Source: DATBSK01 sp040902705 (GTDB lineage Bacteria > Actinomycetota > Acidimicrobiia > IMCC26256 > PALSA-555). From it: a stretch of DNA of 14,398 nucleotides. Below the pieces are notes generated by a model. That model made no database searches. It was not told the origin of the DNA and was given only the letters and a program-made list of their open reading frames with translations. Made by a program: the position numbers and the translations under genes. Location: positions 1 to 14,398 of the forward strand of contig JBBDWT010000194.1 in assembly GCA_040902705.1 (NCBI GenBank). Reading direction: 5' to 3'. This document shows positions 6,496-14,391 of the stretch, in pieces; within the stretch, counting starts at the first letter, position 1, and each line of letters starts with the position of its first letter.

Positions 6496-6693
6496 TCAGT
6501 CGGCGCGGTCGCTGAGCTCCCACGACCGGAGGGCCTCGCTCGAGGCGCCCCAGTCGATCGGTGACTCGCACGTCGGGCACTCCGCGTCGGCGTCGGTCAC
6601 CGCGCCCCCGCAGTGCGAGCAGCGCAGTTCGGAGCCGCGCTCCGGGTCGAAGACCGCCGTTGCCCGGTCGGTCGGCGTGATGGCATCGGTCAT
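6496..6693 (-). CDS. Small zinc-ribbon protein
   Basis: A 65-residue protein from ATG 6693, preceded by a purine-rich GAGAAGGGA ribosome site about 9 nt upstream. Residues 25-42 contain CSHCGG and CPTC, a Cys4 zinc ribbon (CxxC-x10-CxxC) of the type found in many small actinobacterial proteins. The rest is acidic and probably disordered, ending ALRSWELSDRAD. The metal-binding role is inferred from the Cys pattern and no specific function can be given. It lies 113 bp ahead of the pyruvate-kinase gene on the same strand and could share a transcript with it. It is divergent from the acyltransferase gene at 6893. Confidence 0.72.
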   Translation of the reverse strand: MTDAITPTDRATAVFDPERGSELRCSHCGGAVTDADAECPTCESPIDWGASSEALRSWELSDRAD

Positions 6694-6892
6694 CTGTGGT
6701 GTGTCCCTTCTCGTGTGCGCCGGCAGTGCTGCCGGGCACCTCGAGGGTGAGCGCGTCGATCTGGCGACGCACGGGCCAGAAGTCACAACTCGCGGTGGAT
6801 CCAGCCCCGACGGGACGCTGCTCGAGCCTGCTCTACGGTTGGCGCGTCCCCGCCGATCCTTCCCGAGCCCGGCCGAGCAGAGCAGGGGGTCC
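6694..6892. other. Divergent intergenic region between the zinc-ribbon and acyltransferase genes
   Basis: About 200 bp that must hold promoters for both flanking genes. The plus-strand frame stays open from 6677, but its translation here has no homology to acyltransferases, whose conserved N-terminus begins at 6893. I see no convincing -35/-10 pair or clear operator. Confidence 0.4.
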
Positions 6893-8305
6893 ATGGAACG
6901 ACTGAGCGCGCTCGACACCGAGTTCCTCCACCTCGAGGACGGCGTGGCGCACATGCACATCGCCGGCCTCTCGGTGTTCGACGGTCCACCGCCGCGGCTC
7001 GACGACGTCGTGGGTCTGGTCGAGGCGAGGCTCCACCTGATCCCGCGGTATCGCCAGCGCGTCCGCTTCGTGCCCCTCGAGCTCGGCCGGCCGGTGTGGG
7101 AAGACGACCCGCACTTCAACCTTGCGTACCACCTGTGTCACGCCGCGTTGGCGCCGCCCGGCGACGACGCAGCCCTGTGCCGGCTCATGGCGCGGCTCAT
7201 GTCGCAACCGCTCGGTCGCGACCGCCCGCTCTGGGAGACGTGGCTCGTCGACGGCCTCCCCGACGGGCGATGGGCGCTGATCACGAAGGTGCACCACTGC
7301 ATGGTCGACGGGATCGCCGGCGTGGAGCTCCTCTCGGTGTTGCTGGGGATCGAGCGCGACGCGCCGCTGCCCGAGCCCGAGACGTGGACGGCGTCGCCCC
7401 GACCCTCGCGTCCGGCCCTGGTGCTCAACGCCGGGCGAGGTCTGGCGGGCGAGCTCGGCGCGTGGGCCCGGCGGGTGCCGGGCGCGATCCGCGACCCCGC
7501 TGCCACCGTGCGGTCCGTGCGGCGAACCGGTGAAGGCCTGGCGAGGCTCGGACGGGAGCTGGCCGGCACGCCGCCGCTCTCGATCGAGGGCACCATCGGG
7601 CCGAACCGGGTGTGGGCGCACTCCTCGGCGCGCCTCGACGACGTCCGCACGATCCGTCAGGCATTCGGCGGCACCGTGAACGACGTGGTGCTCGCCGCGG
7701 TCGCGGGTGGCTACCGCGCGCTGCTGCTCGCACGCGGCGAGGATGCCGACCGGGCGGTCGTGCGCTCGCTCGTGCCGATCTCGACGCGCACCGAGGGCGC
7801 GCACGGCCTGCTCGACAATCGGGTGTCGGCACTGCTCCTGGAGCTCCCGGTGCAAGTGGCTGAACCACGCGAGCGTCTGCGGGTGGTGCACGAACAGATG
7901 CGCGAGCTCAAGGCCTCGCCCATGGCGGAGGCCGGGGACGCGGTGGCGAATGCTGCCAACCTTGCTCCGGCCTTCGTCATTGGCGTCGCGACTCGGCTCG
8001 GCATGCGGGTGATGCACCGGTTGCCCCAGCGCTCGGTCAACACGGTCACGACCAACGTCCCCGGCCCGCAGCTCCCGCTCTACTGCCTCGGTCGCGAGAT
8101 GCTCGAGTACTACCCCTACGTGCCCATCACCCACGGCGTGCGGGTGGGCACCGCGATCCTCTCGTACCACGGCCGGCTCGGGTTCGGCGTGACCGGCGAC
8201 TTCGACACGGCCCAGGGCGTCGGCGTGCTCGCCACCGCGATCGAGGCCGGCATCGAAGAGCTGCGCGACCTTGCGGCGGTCACGCTGCGTGGACCGGGAG
8301 CATGA
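6893..8305 (+). CDS. Wax ester synthase / diacylglycerol acyltransferase (WS/DGAT)
   Basis: A 470-residue enzyme that transfers acyl groups from acyl-CoA to long-chain alcohols or diacylglycerol, making storage lipids at the inner face of the membrane. The start is ATG 6893, with AGCAGGGGG just upstream and the typical opening MERLSALDTEFLHLEDG; the frame is open earlier but without homology. Evidence: PRYRQRVRFVP (~51-61), PLWETWLVDGL (~112-122), catalytic HHxxxDG as HHCMVDG (134-140), the ND motif in GTVNDVVLAAV (N263-D264), and C-terminal VNTVTTNVPGPQLPLYCLG and GFGVTGDFDTA. Length and motif order are those of complete actinobacterial enzymes. Such genomes often have several paralogues and the substrate cannot be told from sequence. 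It ends 55 bp from the convergent transporter gene. Confidence 0.93.
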   Translation: MERLSALDTEFLHLEDGVAHMHIAGLSVFDGPPPRLDDVVGLVEARLHLIPRYRQRVRFVPLELGRPVWEDDPHFNLAYHLCHAALAPPGDDAALCRLMARLMSQPLGRDRPLWETWLVDGLPDGRWALITKVHHCMVDGIAGVELLSVLLGIERDAPLPEPETWTASPRPSRPALVLNAGRGLAGELGAWARRVPGAIRDPAATVRSVRRTGEGLARLGRELAGTPPLSIEGTIGPNRVWAHSSARLDDVRTIRQAFGGTVNDVVLAAVAGGYRALLLARGEDADRAVVRSLVPISTRTEGAHGLLDNRVSALLLELPVQVAEPRERLRVVHEQMRELKASPMAEAGDAVANAANLAPAFVIGVATRLGMRVMHRLPQRSVNTVTTNVPGPQLPLYCLGREMLEYYPYVPITHGVRVGTAILSYHGRLGFGVTGDFDTAQGVGVLATAIEAGIEELRDLAAVTLRGPGA

Positions 8306-8360
8306 CCTCGCCGTGCTCGCGACGAGGGTACGCCCGGCGCCCGGCGCAGCCTGCTCGACG

Positions 8361-11066
8361 TCAGATGGCGCCGCCGAGATACGCGTGCTTGATGATCGGG
8401 TCCTCGGCGAGCTGCGCGGCCTCGCCTCCTGCCACGACCGCACCCGTCTCGAGCACGTACGCCCGATCGGCGACCTCGAGCACGCGGCCGGCCATCTGCT
8501 CGACGACGAGCACGGTGAGGCCGTCGTCGGCGAGCGTACGAATGATGCCGAACACCTCCTCGGCCACGATCGGCGCGAGGCCGAGCGAGGGCTCGTCGAG
8601 CAGGAGGAAACGCGGCGCCGATGCCAGGCCACGGCCGATCGCGAGCATCTGCTGCTGACCTCCGGAGAGCAGACCCGCGAGCACGTTGCGGCGTTCGCCG
8701 AGGATCGGGAAGCGCTCGTAGATCGTCGCGAGCGTCTGACGCAGCGCGGCGTCCGGTCGGCCGTAGCCGCCCAGCACGAGGTTCTCCTCGACGGTCGACT
8801 CGGGGAACAGCCGCCGACCCTCGGGCACGTGCGCGAGACCCATACGTGCGATGTGGTGTGCCGGGCGGTGCACGATGCGCTCACCGAGGAAGGTGATCTC
8901 GCCCTGCACCGACTTCAGCAGCTCCGACATCCCGGAGACCGTCTTGAGGCTCGTGGACTTCCCGGCGCCGTTGCTCCCGATCATCGCCACGACCTCGCCC
9001 TCGAACACGTCCAGGTCGATGCCGGTCAGCGCCCGTACGGCGCCGTACTGGACCGCGAGACGCCGTACCTCGAGCAGCGCGGCCGGCGCACGGTCGGCGT
9101 CGCCACCCCCATCGCCGTCATCAACGACCGCGTCGGCGTCGTGACCACGTCGAGCCGCAACGGAGATCCGGGGGCGCGCGCGCGCGGCACGCTCGGTGTG
9201 CTCGCCCAGGTACGCGGCGATCACCAGCGGATCGCTCTGCACCTCCTGCGGCGTGCCATGCGCGATCGCCTCGCCCGAGTCGAGGACGGTGATCACGTCC
9301 GAAATGCTCATCACCACCTCCATGCGGTGCTCGATGAGCAAGACGGTGATGCCCGCGTCCCGGATCCGCCGGACGAGCTCGACGAGAGCCTGCGCCTCGG
9401 TCGGGTTCATCCCGGCTGCCGGCTCGTCGAGGACGAGGAGGTCGGGATCGGAGGCCAGGGCGCGGGCGATCTCGAGTCGCCGTTGGTTCGCGTACGGCAG
9501 CGTCCCCGCGACGTCGCCTTCCTGTCCCGAGAGCCCGACGAACGCCAACAGCCCGCGGGCTCGTTCGCGGATGCGCCGCTCCTCGCCGCGCAGCGAGCTC
9601 GGCAGCAACAGCGAGCGCGCCAGGTCCACGCGGGTGCGTCCGTGCAGGCCGACCATGACGTTCTCGAGCGCCGTCATCCGTCGCCACAGCTGGACGTTCT
9701 GGAACGTGCGCGCGATCCCGCGACGATTGATCGCGTGGATGGTGAGGCCGCCGATGGGCTCGCCGCGGAAGGTGATTCGTCCCGTCTCGGGCCGGTAGAC
9801 GCCGGTGATGAGGTTCACCAGGGTCGACTTGCCGGATCCGTTCGGTCCGATGAGCCCGTGCACCGACCCGGCGCGCACCGCGAGGTCGATCCCGCGGACG
9901 GCCGACAGCCCACCGAATCGGATCGTGACGCCGTCGACGCGCATGAGCTCGGCAGCGTCAGCGTGGCCGTCGGTCGCGTGGCCGTCGGTCGGCGGATGCC
10001 GAGGCCGGGGGACTGCGAGCTCAGGGGCGATCTCGCGCTCGGGTGCAGGACGTCGGGCGGCGGCGAACCGGTGCACGAGCGCGGCCGCGCCGCGCCGCAG
10101 CGCGCCGACGATGCCCTCCGGCGCCATGAGCACCACTGCGATCACGAGTGCGGCCTCGAAGAACGTCTGCCAGCCACCGAGGCGGTCCGCGATCGTCTGG
10201 CCCCCCAGCTCGACGCCGAAGCCGAGCGTGAACGTCAAGGCCCCCACGACCGGACCCGCGAGCGTTCCCACGCCGCCCACGATGAGGTAGATCAGCCACT
10301 CGAACGATCGGCCGACGACCCCGGTGCCATCGAGCATCGTGACCTGGAGGTTCGTCTGAGCCGCGAGCACCCCGGCGGTCGCGACGAATCCCGCTGAGAG
10401 CGCGAAGCCCGACACCTTGTACCAGTACGAGCGGACCCCGCACGCCTGCGCGGCGAGCTCGGCCTCGCGGATCGCGCGGTAGGCGCGTCCCCATCGACTG
10501 CGTCGGAGGTTCCAGGTCGCAGAGAGCGCGACCAGCAGCATGACGACGCCGATCCAGTAGAGCCCGACGAACGGGCGATTCGGGTTGGAGGCGTCTAGGA
10601 ACCCGAAGCTGGTGTCGAGCGGGTGTTCGACGGGGCGGCCCTGGAGCCCGTTGAACAGGCTCTCGAAGAGCAGCGCGAACGCGGTGGACACGAGGCCGAA
10701 CGCGAGCGTGACGACGGTCAGGTAGAAGCCACGCAGATGACAGCAGGTGAGCGCGAGGAGTGCGCCGAGGGCCATGCCGACCACGAGCGCGGCCGGGAAG
10801 CCGAGCCACGGGTCGAGCCCCCAGTCCTGCACCGCCCAGATCGAGCCGGCGAACCCGCCCACGATGAAGAAGACGTAGTGACCGAGCGACACGAGACCGA
10901 GGTCGCCGACGAGGATGTTGAGGCCGACGAGCGCGGTCGCGACCCAGAGGGCCTCGATCCCGAGCGTGATCCAGTAGCGATCCATCGCCTGCGTGTTCCC
11001 GAACCAGAAGAGGAAGGCGACGAGCAGAGCCGCAGGAAGAGCGGCCGTCGCCCTTCGCACTGTCAT
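8361..11066 (-). CDS. Fused LivM-LivG-LivF: permease and both ATPases of a branched-chain amino acid-type ABC importer
   Basis: One uninterrupted 901-residue frame from ATG 11066, with GGAG about 6 nt upstream, overlapping the livH stop as ATGA. Residues 1-~335 are a LivM permease with several hydrophobic segments and the signature RAYRAIREAELAAQACGV. Residues ~336-373 are a linker with a TDGHA repeat. Residues ~374-625 are LivG: Walker A GPNGSGKST (407-415), Q-loop TFQNVQLW, the LivG-type degenerate signature LPYANQRRLEIARAL, Walker B LLVLDEPAAGMNP and switch His in LIEHRMEVV. Residues ~626-663 are an acidic Gly/Asp linker. Residues ~664-901 are LivF: Walker A GSNGAGKST (697-705), LSGGQQQML, FLLLDEPSLGLAP, and C-terminal KHAYLGG. 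No in-frame ATG, GTG or TTG precedes the LivF part. LivM-LivG fusions are known in actinobacteria; the added LivF is unusual. The exact substrate (amino acid, amide, urea or other) is not fixed by sequence. Confidence 0.93.
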   Translation of the reverse strand: MTVRRATAALPAALLVAFLFWFGNTQAMDRYWITLGIEALWVATALVGLNILVGDLGLVSLGHYVFFIVGGFAGSIWAVQDWGLDPWLGFPAALVVGMALGALLALTCCHLRGFYLTVVTLAFGLVSTAFALLFESLFNGLQGRPVEHPLDTSFGFLDASNPNRPFVGLYWIGVVMLLVALSATWNLRRSRWGRAYRAIREAELAAQACGVRSYWYKVSGFALSAGFVATAGVLAAQTNLQVTMLDGTGVVGRSFEWLIYLIVGGVGTLAGPVVGALTFTLGFGVELGGQTIADRLGGWQTFFEAALVIAVVLMAPEGIVGALRRGAAALVHRFAAARRPAPEREIAPELAVPRPRHPPTDGHATDGHADAAELMRVDGVTIRFGGLSAVRGIDLAVRAGSVHGLIGPNGSGKSTLVNLITGVYRPETGRITFRGEPIGGLTIHAINRRGIARTFQNVQLWRRMTALENVMVGLHGRTRVDLARSLLLPSSLRGEERRIRERARGLLAFVGLSGQEGDVAGTLPYANQRRLEIARALASDPDLLVLDEPAAGMNPTEAQALVELVRRIRDAGITVLLIEHRMEVVMSISDVITVLDSGEAIAHGTPQEVQSDPLVIAAYLGEHTERAARARPRISVAARRGHDADAVVDDGDGGGDADRAPAALLEVRRLAVQYGAVRALTGIDLDVFEGEVVAMIGSNGAGKSTSLKTVSGMSELLKSVQGEITFLGERIVHRPAHHIARMGLAHVPEGRRLFPESTVEENLVLGGYGRPDAALRQTLATIYERFPILGERRNVLAGLLSGGQQQMLAIGRGLASAPRFLLLDEPSLGLAPIVAEEVFGIIRTLADDGLTVLVVEQMAGRVLEVADRAYVLETGAVVAGGEAAQLAEDPIIKHAYLGGAI
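9961..9990. repeat. 15-bp tandem duplication in the LivM-LivG linker
   Basis: gcgtggccgtcggtc occurs twice head to tail (9961-9975, 9976-9990). On the minus strand it encodes a repeated five-residue unit, seen as TDGHATDGHA. The repeat keeps the frame and only lengthens the flexible linker between permease and ATPase. Confidence 0.85.
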
Positions 11067-11974
11067 ACCTTCTCCACCTGCGGGCGGCCGAGCAGGCCCG
11101 TCGGCCGGAGCGCGAGCACGATCACGAAGACCGCGAAGACGATGATCGGCTGCCACGCCGCCGCGTCGCTGGTGATGCTGCCGACGACGCCGTCGACGAA
11201 GCCCACCGCGTAGCCGCCGATCACCGCGCCCTTGATCGAGCCGAGCCCGCCGAGCACCGCGGCGACGAATCCCAGCACACCGAGGTTGAGCGCGATGTTG
11301 AAGCGAACGCCGAGACGAGGCGCGATCAGGACCGCGCTCAGACCGGCGAGGCCACCAGCGAGCGCGAAGCTGAGCATCACGATCGCGCGCGGGTTGATGC
11401 CCATGAGTGACGCGGCCTGACGGTCTTGTGCGACCGCTCGAAACGCACTCCCGATGCGCGTGTGCACCTGGAGCAACGCGAGTCCGCCGACGACGGCGAA
11501 CGTCGCCACGACGAGCACGACGTCGGACGGTCGGATCGCGACGTCGGCGACGACTGAGCCCCGCCATCCGAAGATCGAGTCGAAGAGAGGCGGGAGCGTC
11601 TGGCCGGTGTCGCTGATCGTCTTCGCGACGACCTCCTGGGCGACGATTCCCGCGGCGAACGTCGTGACGAGCCACGAGATGTTCGTGACCGGGTCGAAGC
11701 GTCCGAGCGGCGCGACCGCGACGAGGTCGATCAGCACTCCGACGCCCGCAGTGAGGATCACGACGGCGAAGGTCACCAGGATGAGCGACACGTCCCCGTT
11801 CGCGATGTCCGTGTAGAGCCACCATGCGAGGTAGCCGCCCACGACGACGAGTGGGCCCTGCGCGAAGTTCACGATGCGCGTCGTCGCGAAGATCAGGCTG
11901 TAGCCGCAGGCGACGAGGGCGTAGACCGAGCCGATGGTGAGGCAGTAGACGATCGTCTGGACGATCTCACCCAT
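11063..11974 (-). CDS. livH: LivH-type permease of the branched-chain amino acid-type ABC importer
   Basis: A 303-residue inner-membrane protein, normal for LivH, with about eight hydrophobic segments. It opens MGEIVQTIVYCLTIGSVYAL and contains family signatures ACGYSLIFATTRIVNFAQGP near the N-terminus, FRAVAQDRQAASLMGINPRA (the cytoplasmic coupling region that contacts the ATPase), and LGGLGSIKGAVIGGYAVGFV towards the end, closing LRPTGLLGRP. It forms the transmembrane channel with the LivM part of the fusion protein encoded immediately downstream; the two genes overlap by ATGA. It starts 42 bp after the binding-protein stop. No strong ribosome site precedes ATG 11974, so translation may depend on the upstream gene. 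Confidence 0.93.
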   Translation of the reverse strand: MGEIVQTIVYCLTIGSVYALVACGYSLIFATTRIVNFAQGPLVVVGGYLAWWLYTDIANGDVSLILVTFAVVILTAGVGVLIDLVAVAPLGRFDPVTNISWLVTTFAAGIVAQEVVAKTISDTGQTLPPLFDSIFGWRGSVVADVAIRPSDVVLVVATFAVVGGLALLQVHTRIGSAFRAVAQDRQAASLMGINPRAIVMLSFALAGGLAGLSAVLIAPRLGVRFNIALNLGVLGFVAAVLGGLGSIKGAVIGGYAVGFVDGVVGSITSDAAAWQPIIVFAVFVIVLALRPTGLLGRPQVEKV

Positions 11975-12016
11975 GACGCCGTCTCGCCGCTCGCCGGCTC
12001 GGCACGCGTCGCGCTG

Positions 12017-13543
12017 CTAGTGGATCTTGCACGCCTTCGTCATCTCGACGTCGACGCCGAGGGCATCGGGGGGCGACTTCGTGCACTGGGTCCCCCAGCC
12101 CTCCTCGAGCACCTGGCGCATGTATCCCGGGTTCGCGCGTCGGTTGGCGGCGAGCGTCGGCCGCACGAGATGGGCGGGGCCGACGTAGTCGGGGCGGATC
12201 TCGGGGAAGGTCGTCGTCCACTCATGCCCGAGGTCGTAGGGCGGGTCGGTGCGCACCGGTCCGGTGTAGCGCTCGAGCGAGATGAGGCACACGTCGTCGG
12301 GCGTGAGCGCGAGGTGGCGCTTCGGGGTGAAGCCGTACTCGAGCCCGGCGAAGCGCGTCTGGAGGCCCTCGAGGGCGCGGACCATCGAGGCCCGGTCGGT
12401 CGTGCCGGCCTTCTTCGCCGCGGCGAGCAGCGCCCAGAACGCGTTCGCCGGCGTCTCTTCACCACCGCTCGGCGCCTGTTCCCCGGCCGCCGCGAGCCAG
12501 TCGCGGATCGCGAACTGCGGCCCGCCGACGAGACCGCCCAGGTACCACGCCGTGAGCGTGCCGCTCTTCGCCGCGTCCCCGGCGAGCTCGGCCCACTTCT
12601 TCTCCCCGGTGCCACCCGGATACCCGAGGACGTGCGGTCGCCACTCCTCGCTGCTCTTGGCCGTCGGCGTGTCGATGTAGGCGGCGTCGAGCGCGTCGAG
12701 ACCCTTGATGATGCCCGCAGTGTTGTCGGAGAGACCCCACACGAACAGCACGTTCGGGGCGGCTTGCTTGAGCCGTTGCAGCTGGGCTCCATAGTCACCC
12801 GAGAAGAGCTGGAACTCCTCGACGCCGGCGACGCGCAGTCCGTTGCGCTCGGCTGCGGTCTCGAAGAGATCACGAGCGCTCGAGAGCGTCGTGCTGTCGT
12901 AGATGATTGCCGCCTTCCGGTAGCCGCGGTCCTTGGCGGCGTAGCGAGCCAGCGCGTCGAACGCCATCGCGTCAGGCAACAGCATCTGGAAGATCGACCG
13001 GTCGGGCCCGTCGGGGTAGAGCGAGCCCTCCGACCACAGGTCCGCGAACACGCCGATCACCGGGATGTTGTCGCGCCTGATCTGCGGGCGCGCCTCTCGG
13101 ATGCCCACCGGGGTGCACCAGAGGATCCCGATCACGTCGGGATCAGACACGAGCTTGTTGTACGCGGCCGACGTGCCGTCGGCGAACTGCTCCGCGGGCG
13201 CGTTCACGATCTCGTAGTCGACCTGCGTTCCCTTCATGAGCCCCGCAGCCCGGATGTGGCGCAGCGACGCATTGAGCGACCGGTCGACGATCTCCCCGAG
13301 GAACTGCCCGATCCCCGACGTCGGGACGATCACCCCGACCTTCAGGCGCTGCGGCAGCTGCCCGGTGACGCGCTCGGTGGCCTCGCCGAGCAACCGGTTC
13401 CGTGCGCCGACGCCGCCCGGGCCCCACGCGCCGAGCAACGCCATACCGGCGAGACTGCTCCTCCCCGCCCAGGTCAAGAACGTGCGCCGATCGACGGATC
13501 TCGCGACCACGTCTTCGGCGCGCACGCGTCCCCCTCGATGCAC
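12017..13543 (-). CDS. Tat-exported periplasmic binding protein of the ABC importer (LivK/type 1 fold)
   Basis: 508 residues from GTG 13543. The N-terminus carries a twin-arginine signal, SVDRRTFLTWAGRSSLAGMA, with RR at 19-20 followed by a mild hydrophobic core, so the protein is exported folded. I see no lipobox Cys, which is odd for a Gram-positive binding protein. The mature part from ~66 is a type 1 periplasmic-binding fold: LKVGVIVPTSGIGQFLGEIV, the segment VNAPAEQFADGTSAAYNKLV, DVIGILWCTP, a second lobe with YRKAAIIYDSTTLSSARDLF, and NVLFVWGLSDNTAGIIKGLD. The C-terminal ~130 residues extend past the usual 370-420 length. TAGGGT lies 6 nt before GTG 13543 (leaderless start); GTG 13525, behind GAGGGGGAC, is a Shine-Dalgarno-led alternative that would shorten the protein by six residues. 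It is first gene of the operon and presents the ligand to LivH/LivM. Confidence 0.9.
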   Translation of the reverse strand: MHRGGRVRAEDVVARSVDRRTFLTWAGRSSLAGMALLGAWGPGGVGARNRLLGEATERVTGQLPQRLKVGVIVPTSGIGQFLGEIVDRSLNASLRHIRAAGLMKGTQVDYEIVNAPAEQFADGTSAAYNKLVSDPDVIGILWCTPVGIREARPQIRRDNIPVIGVFADLWSEGSLYPDGPDRSIFQMLLPDAMAFDALARYAAKDRGYRKAAIIYDSTTLSSARDLFETAAERNGLRVAGVEEFQLFSGDYGAQLQRLKQAAPNVLFVWGLSDNTAGIIKGLDALDAAYIDTPTAKSSEEWRPHVLGYPGGTGEKKWAELAGDAAKSGTLTAWYLGGLVGGPQFAIRDWLAAAGEQAPSGGEETPANAFWALLAAAKKAGTTDRASMVRALEGLQTRFAGLEYGFTPKRHLALTPDDVCLISLERYTGPVRTDPPYDLGHEWTTTFPEIRPDYVGPAHLVRPTLAANRRANPGYMRQVLEEGWGTQCTKSPPDALGVDVEMTKACKIH

Positions 13544-13549
13544 GTCGCG

Positions 13550-13555
13550 ACCCTA
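13550..13555 (-). promoter_or_regulatory. -10 box for the importer operon (probable leaderless start)
   Basis: TAGGGT on the minus strand (TANNNT) lies 6 nt before GTG 13543. The -35 region reads TGGTCG, a poor match. The spacing equals that before 1778 and 2532. Confidence 0.4.
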
Positions 13556-13670
13556 TGACCCAGCCATCCGCCCGACCAGGGCACAAGGACCCGGCCGCCT
13601 CGGCTGCTGGTCCGAGCCTGCCGGCGCGGCGGTGTCGGGCGTTCGCGCCACCCGCCGGTTCGTGGCGCAG

Positions 13671-13676
13671 TACATT
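13671..13676 (+). promoter_or_regulatory. -10 box of a probable leaderless transcript
   Basis: TACATT (TANNNT) lies 7 nt before ATG 13684, with no ribosome-binding site between. No clear -35 box is visible. The 140-bp gap to GTG 13543 must hold both divergent promoters. Confidence 0.42.
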
Positions 13677-13683
13677 CCGCTCC

Positions 13684-14391
13684 ATGGGATGGATCGCGCG
13701 CACCTCCTCCGTCACGGCAGTGGCACTCGTGCTGGCGACGGGAGTCTGCGGACCGGCGGGCGCGCAGGGTGAGACGATCTACGAGACGCAGTTCCTCGAT
13801 CCAGCCGAGGCTGCGTCCGAGTGGGACTTCCCGAGCGGCGCGACCGAGGTGACGGAACCGGGGTTCACCGCAGCGCTGACCCCGGGTTCACTCGCCCTGA
13901 CCCTCGACGGCGCGCCCAACGCGTGGCTCAGCCCCGACTTCGGTGGTGCCGACATCCCCCCCCTGCCCGCCGATCAGGCGATCGAGGCCCGGATCGCGTC
14001 GAGCACGGGTGACGAGTCGGCGCTGTTCGGCGTGGCGTGCCGCGCTGCGTTCGGGCAGCAGTCGGTCGGCTATGTGTTCCTCGTCGGCGCCGACGGCTAC
14101 TACACGATCGGCCGATACGACGGCCGCGGCAACGCGAAGGCCATCGTCAACGCCAAGGGGACGAAGCGTACCGACGCCGTCGACCCGCTCGACTTCAACA
14201 TCGTCCGAGGCGAGTGCGTCGGGAAGAAGAAAGTGACGCTGACGCTCTTCGTCAACGGCGAGGAGGTGGCGTCCACTGTCGACAAGGCGCCCCCGAAGAA
14301 GCTCGGTGCCGCAGCCTACGTCGTGACCGAGGTCGCCAAGGGCAAGACGACGGTCACGGAGTACACGGGGTTCGCGGCGCACTCGCTCTAG
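13684..14391 (+). CDS. Secreted protein, possible concanavalin-like beta-sandwich
   Basis: 235 residues from ATG 13684. Residues 1-28 are a Sec signal peptide (MGWIARTSSVTAVALVLATG, cleavage near AGA before QGE). The mature protein starts ETIYETQFLDPAEAASEWDF, then has LALTLDGAPNAWLSPDFGGA, QAIEARIASSTGDESALFGV, YVFLVGADGYYTIGRYDGRG, and ends VTEYTGFAAHSL. The pattern of 'damage-free' short strands, a YxFLVGADGYYTIGRY core and a late KKVTLTLFVNGEEVAS strand resembles the LamG/DUF1080-type sandwiches seen in exported actinobacterial proteins. This is a fold guess from pattern, not a family identification. Two Cys (GVACRAAF and RGECVGKK) may pair. An earlier in-frame start at 13402 would overlap the importer gene on the other strand and has no coding character, so I reject it. 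It is divergent from the importer operon, but a functional link is not shown. Confidence 0.75.
   Translation: MGWIARTSSVTAVALVLATGVCGPAGAQGETIYETQFLDPAEAASEWDFPSGATEVTEPGFTAALTPGSLALTLDGAPNAWLSPDFGGADIPPLPADQAIEARIASSTGDESALFGVACRAAFGQQSVGYVFLVGADGYYTIGRYDGRGNAKAIVNAKGTKRTDAVDPLDFNIVRGECVGKKKVTLTLFVNGEEVASTVDKAPPKKLGAAAYVVTEVAKGKTTVTEYTGFAAHSL

Noticed and set aside
9944..9944. ATG within the fusion as a separate livG start
   Set aside because: There is no ribosome site upstream and the frame is continuous with LivM, so a fusion is the simpler reading, though weak internal initiation is not excluded.
8271..10397. A 708-codon open frame on the plus strand opposite livMGF
   Set aside because: Its translation is rich in Arg, Asp, His and Glu with no domain, as expected opposite a GC-rich gene. 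The minus frame has complete ABC motifs.
12020..13558. A 512-codon plus-strand frame opposite the binding protein
   Set aside because: It is the antisense shadow of the binding-protein gene, with no family motif or ribosome site.
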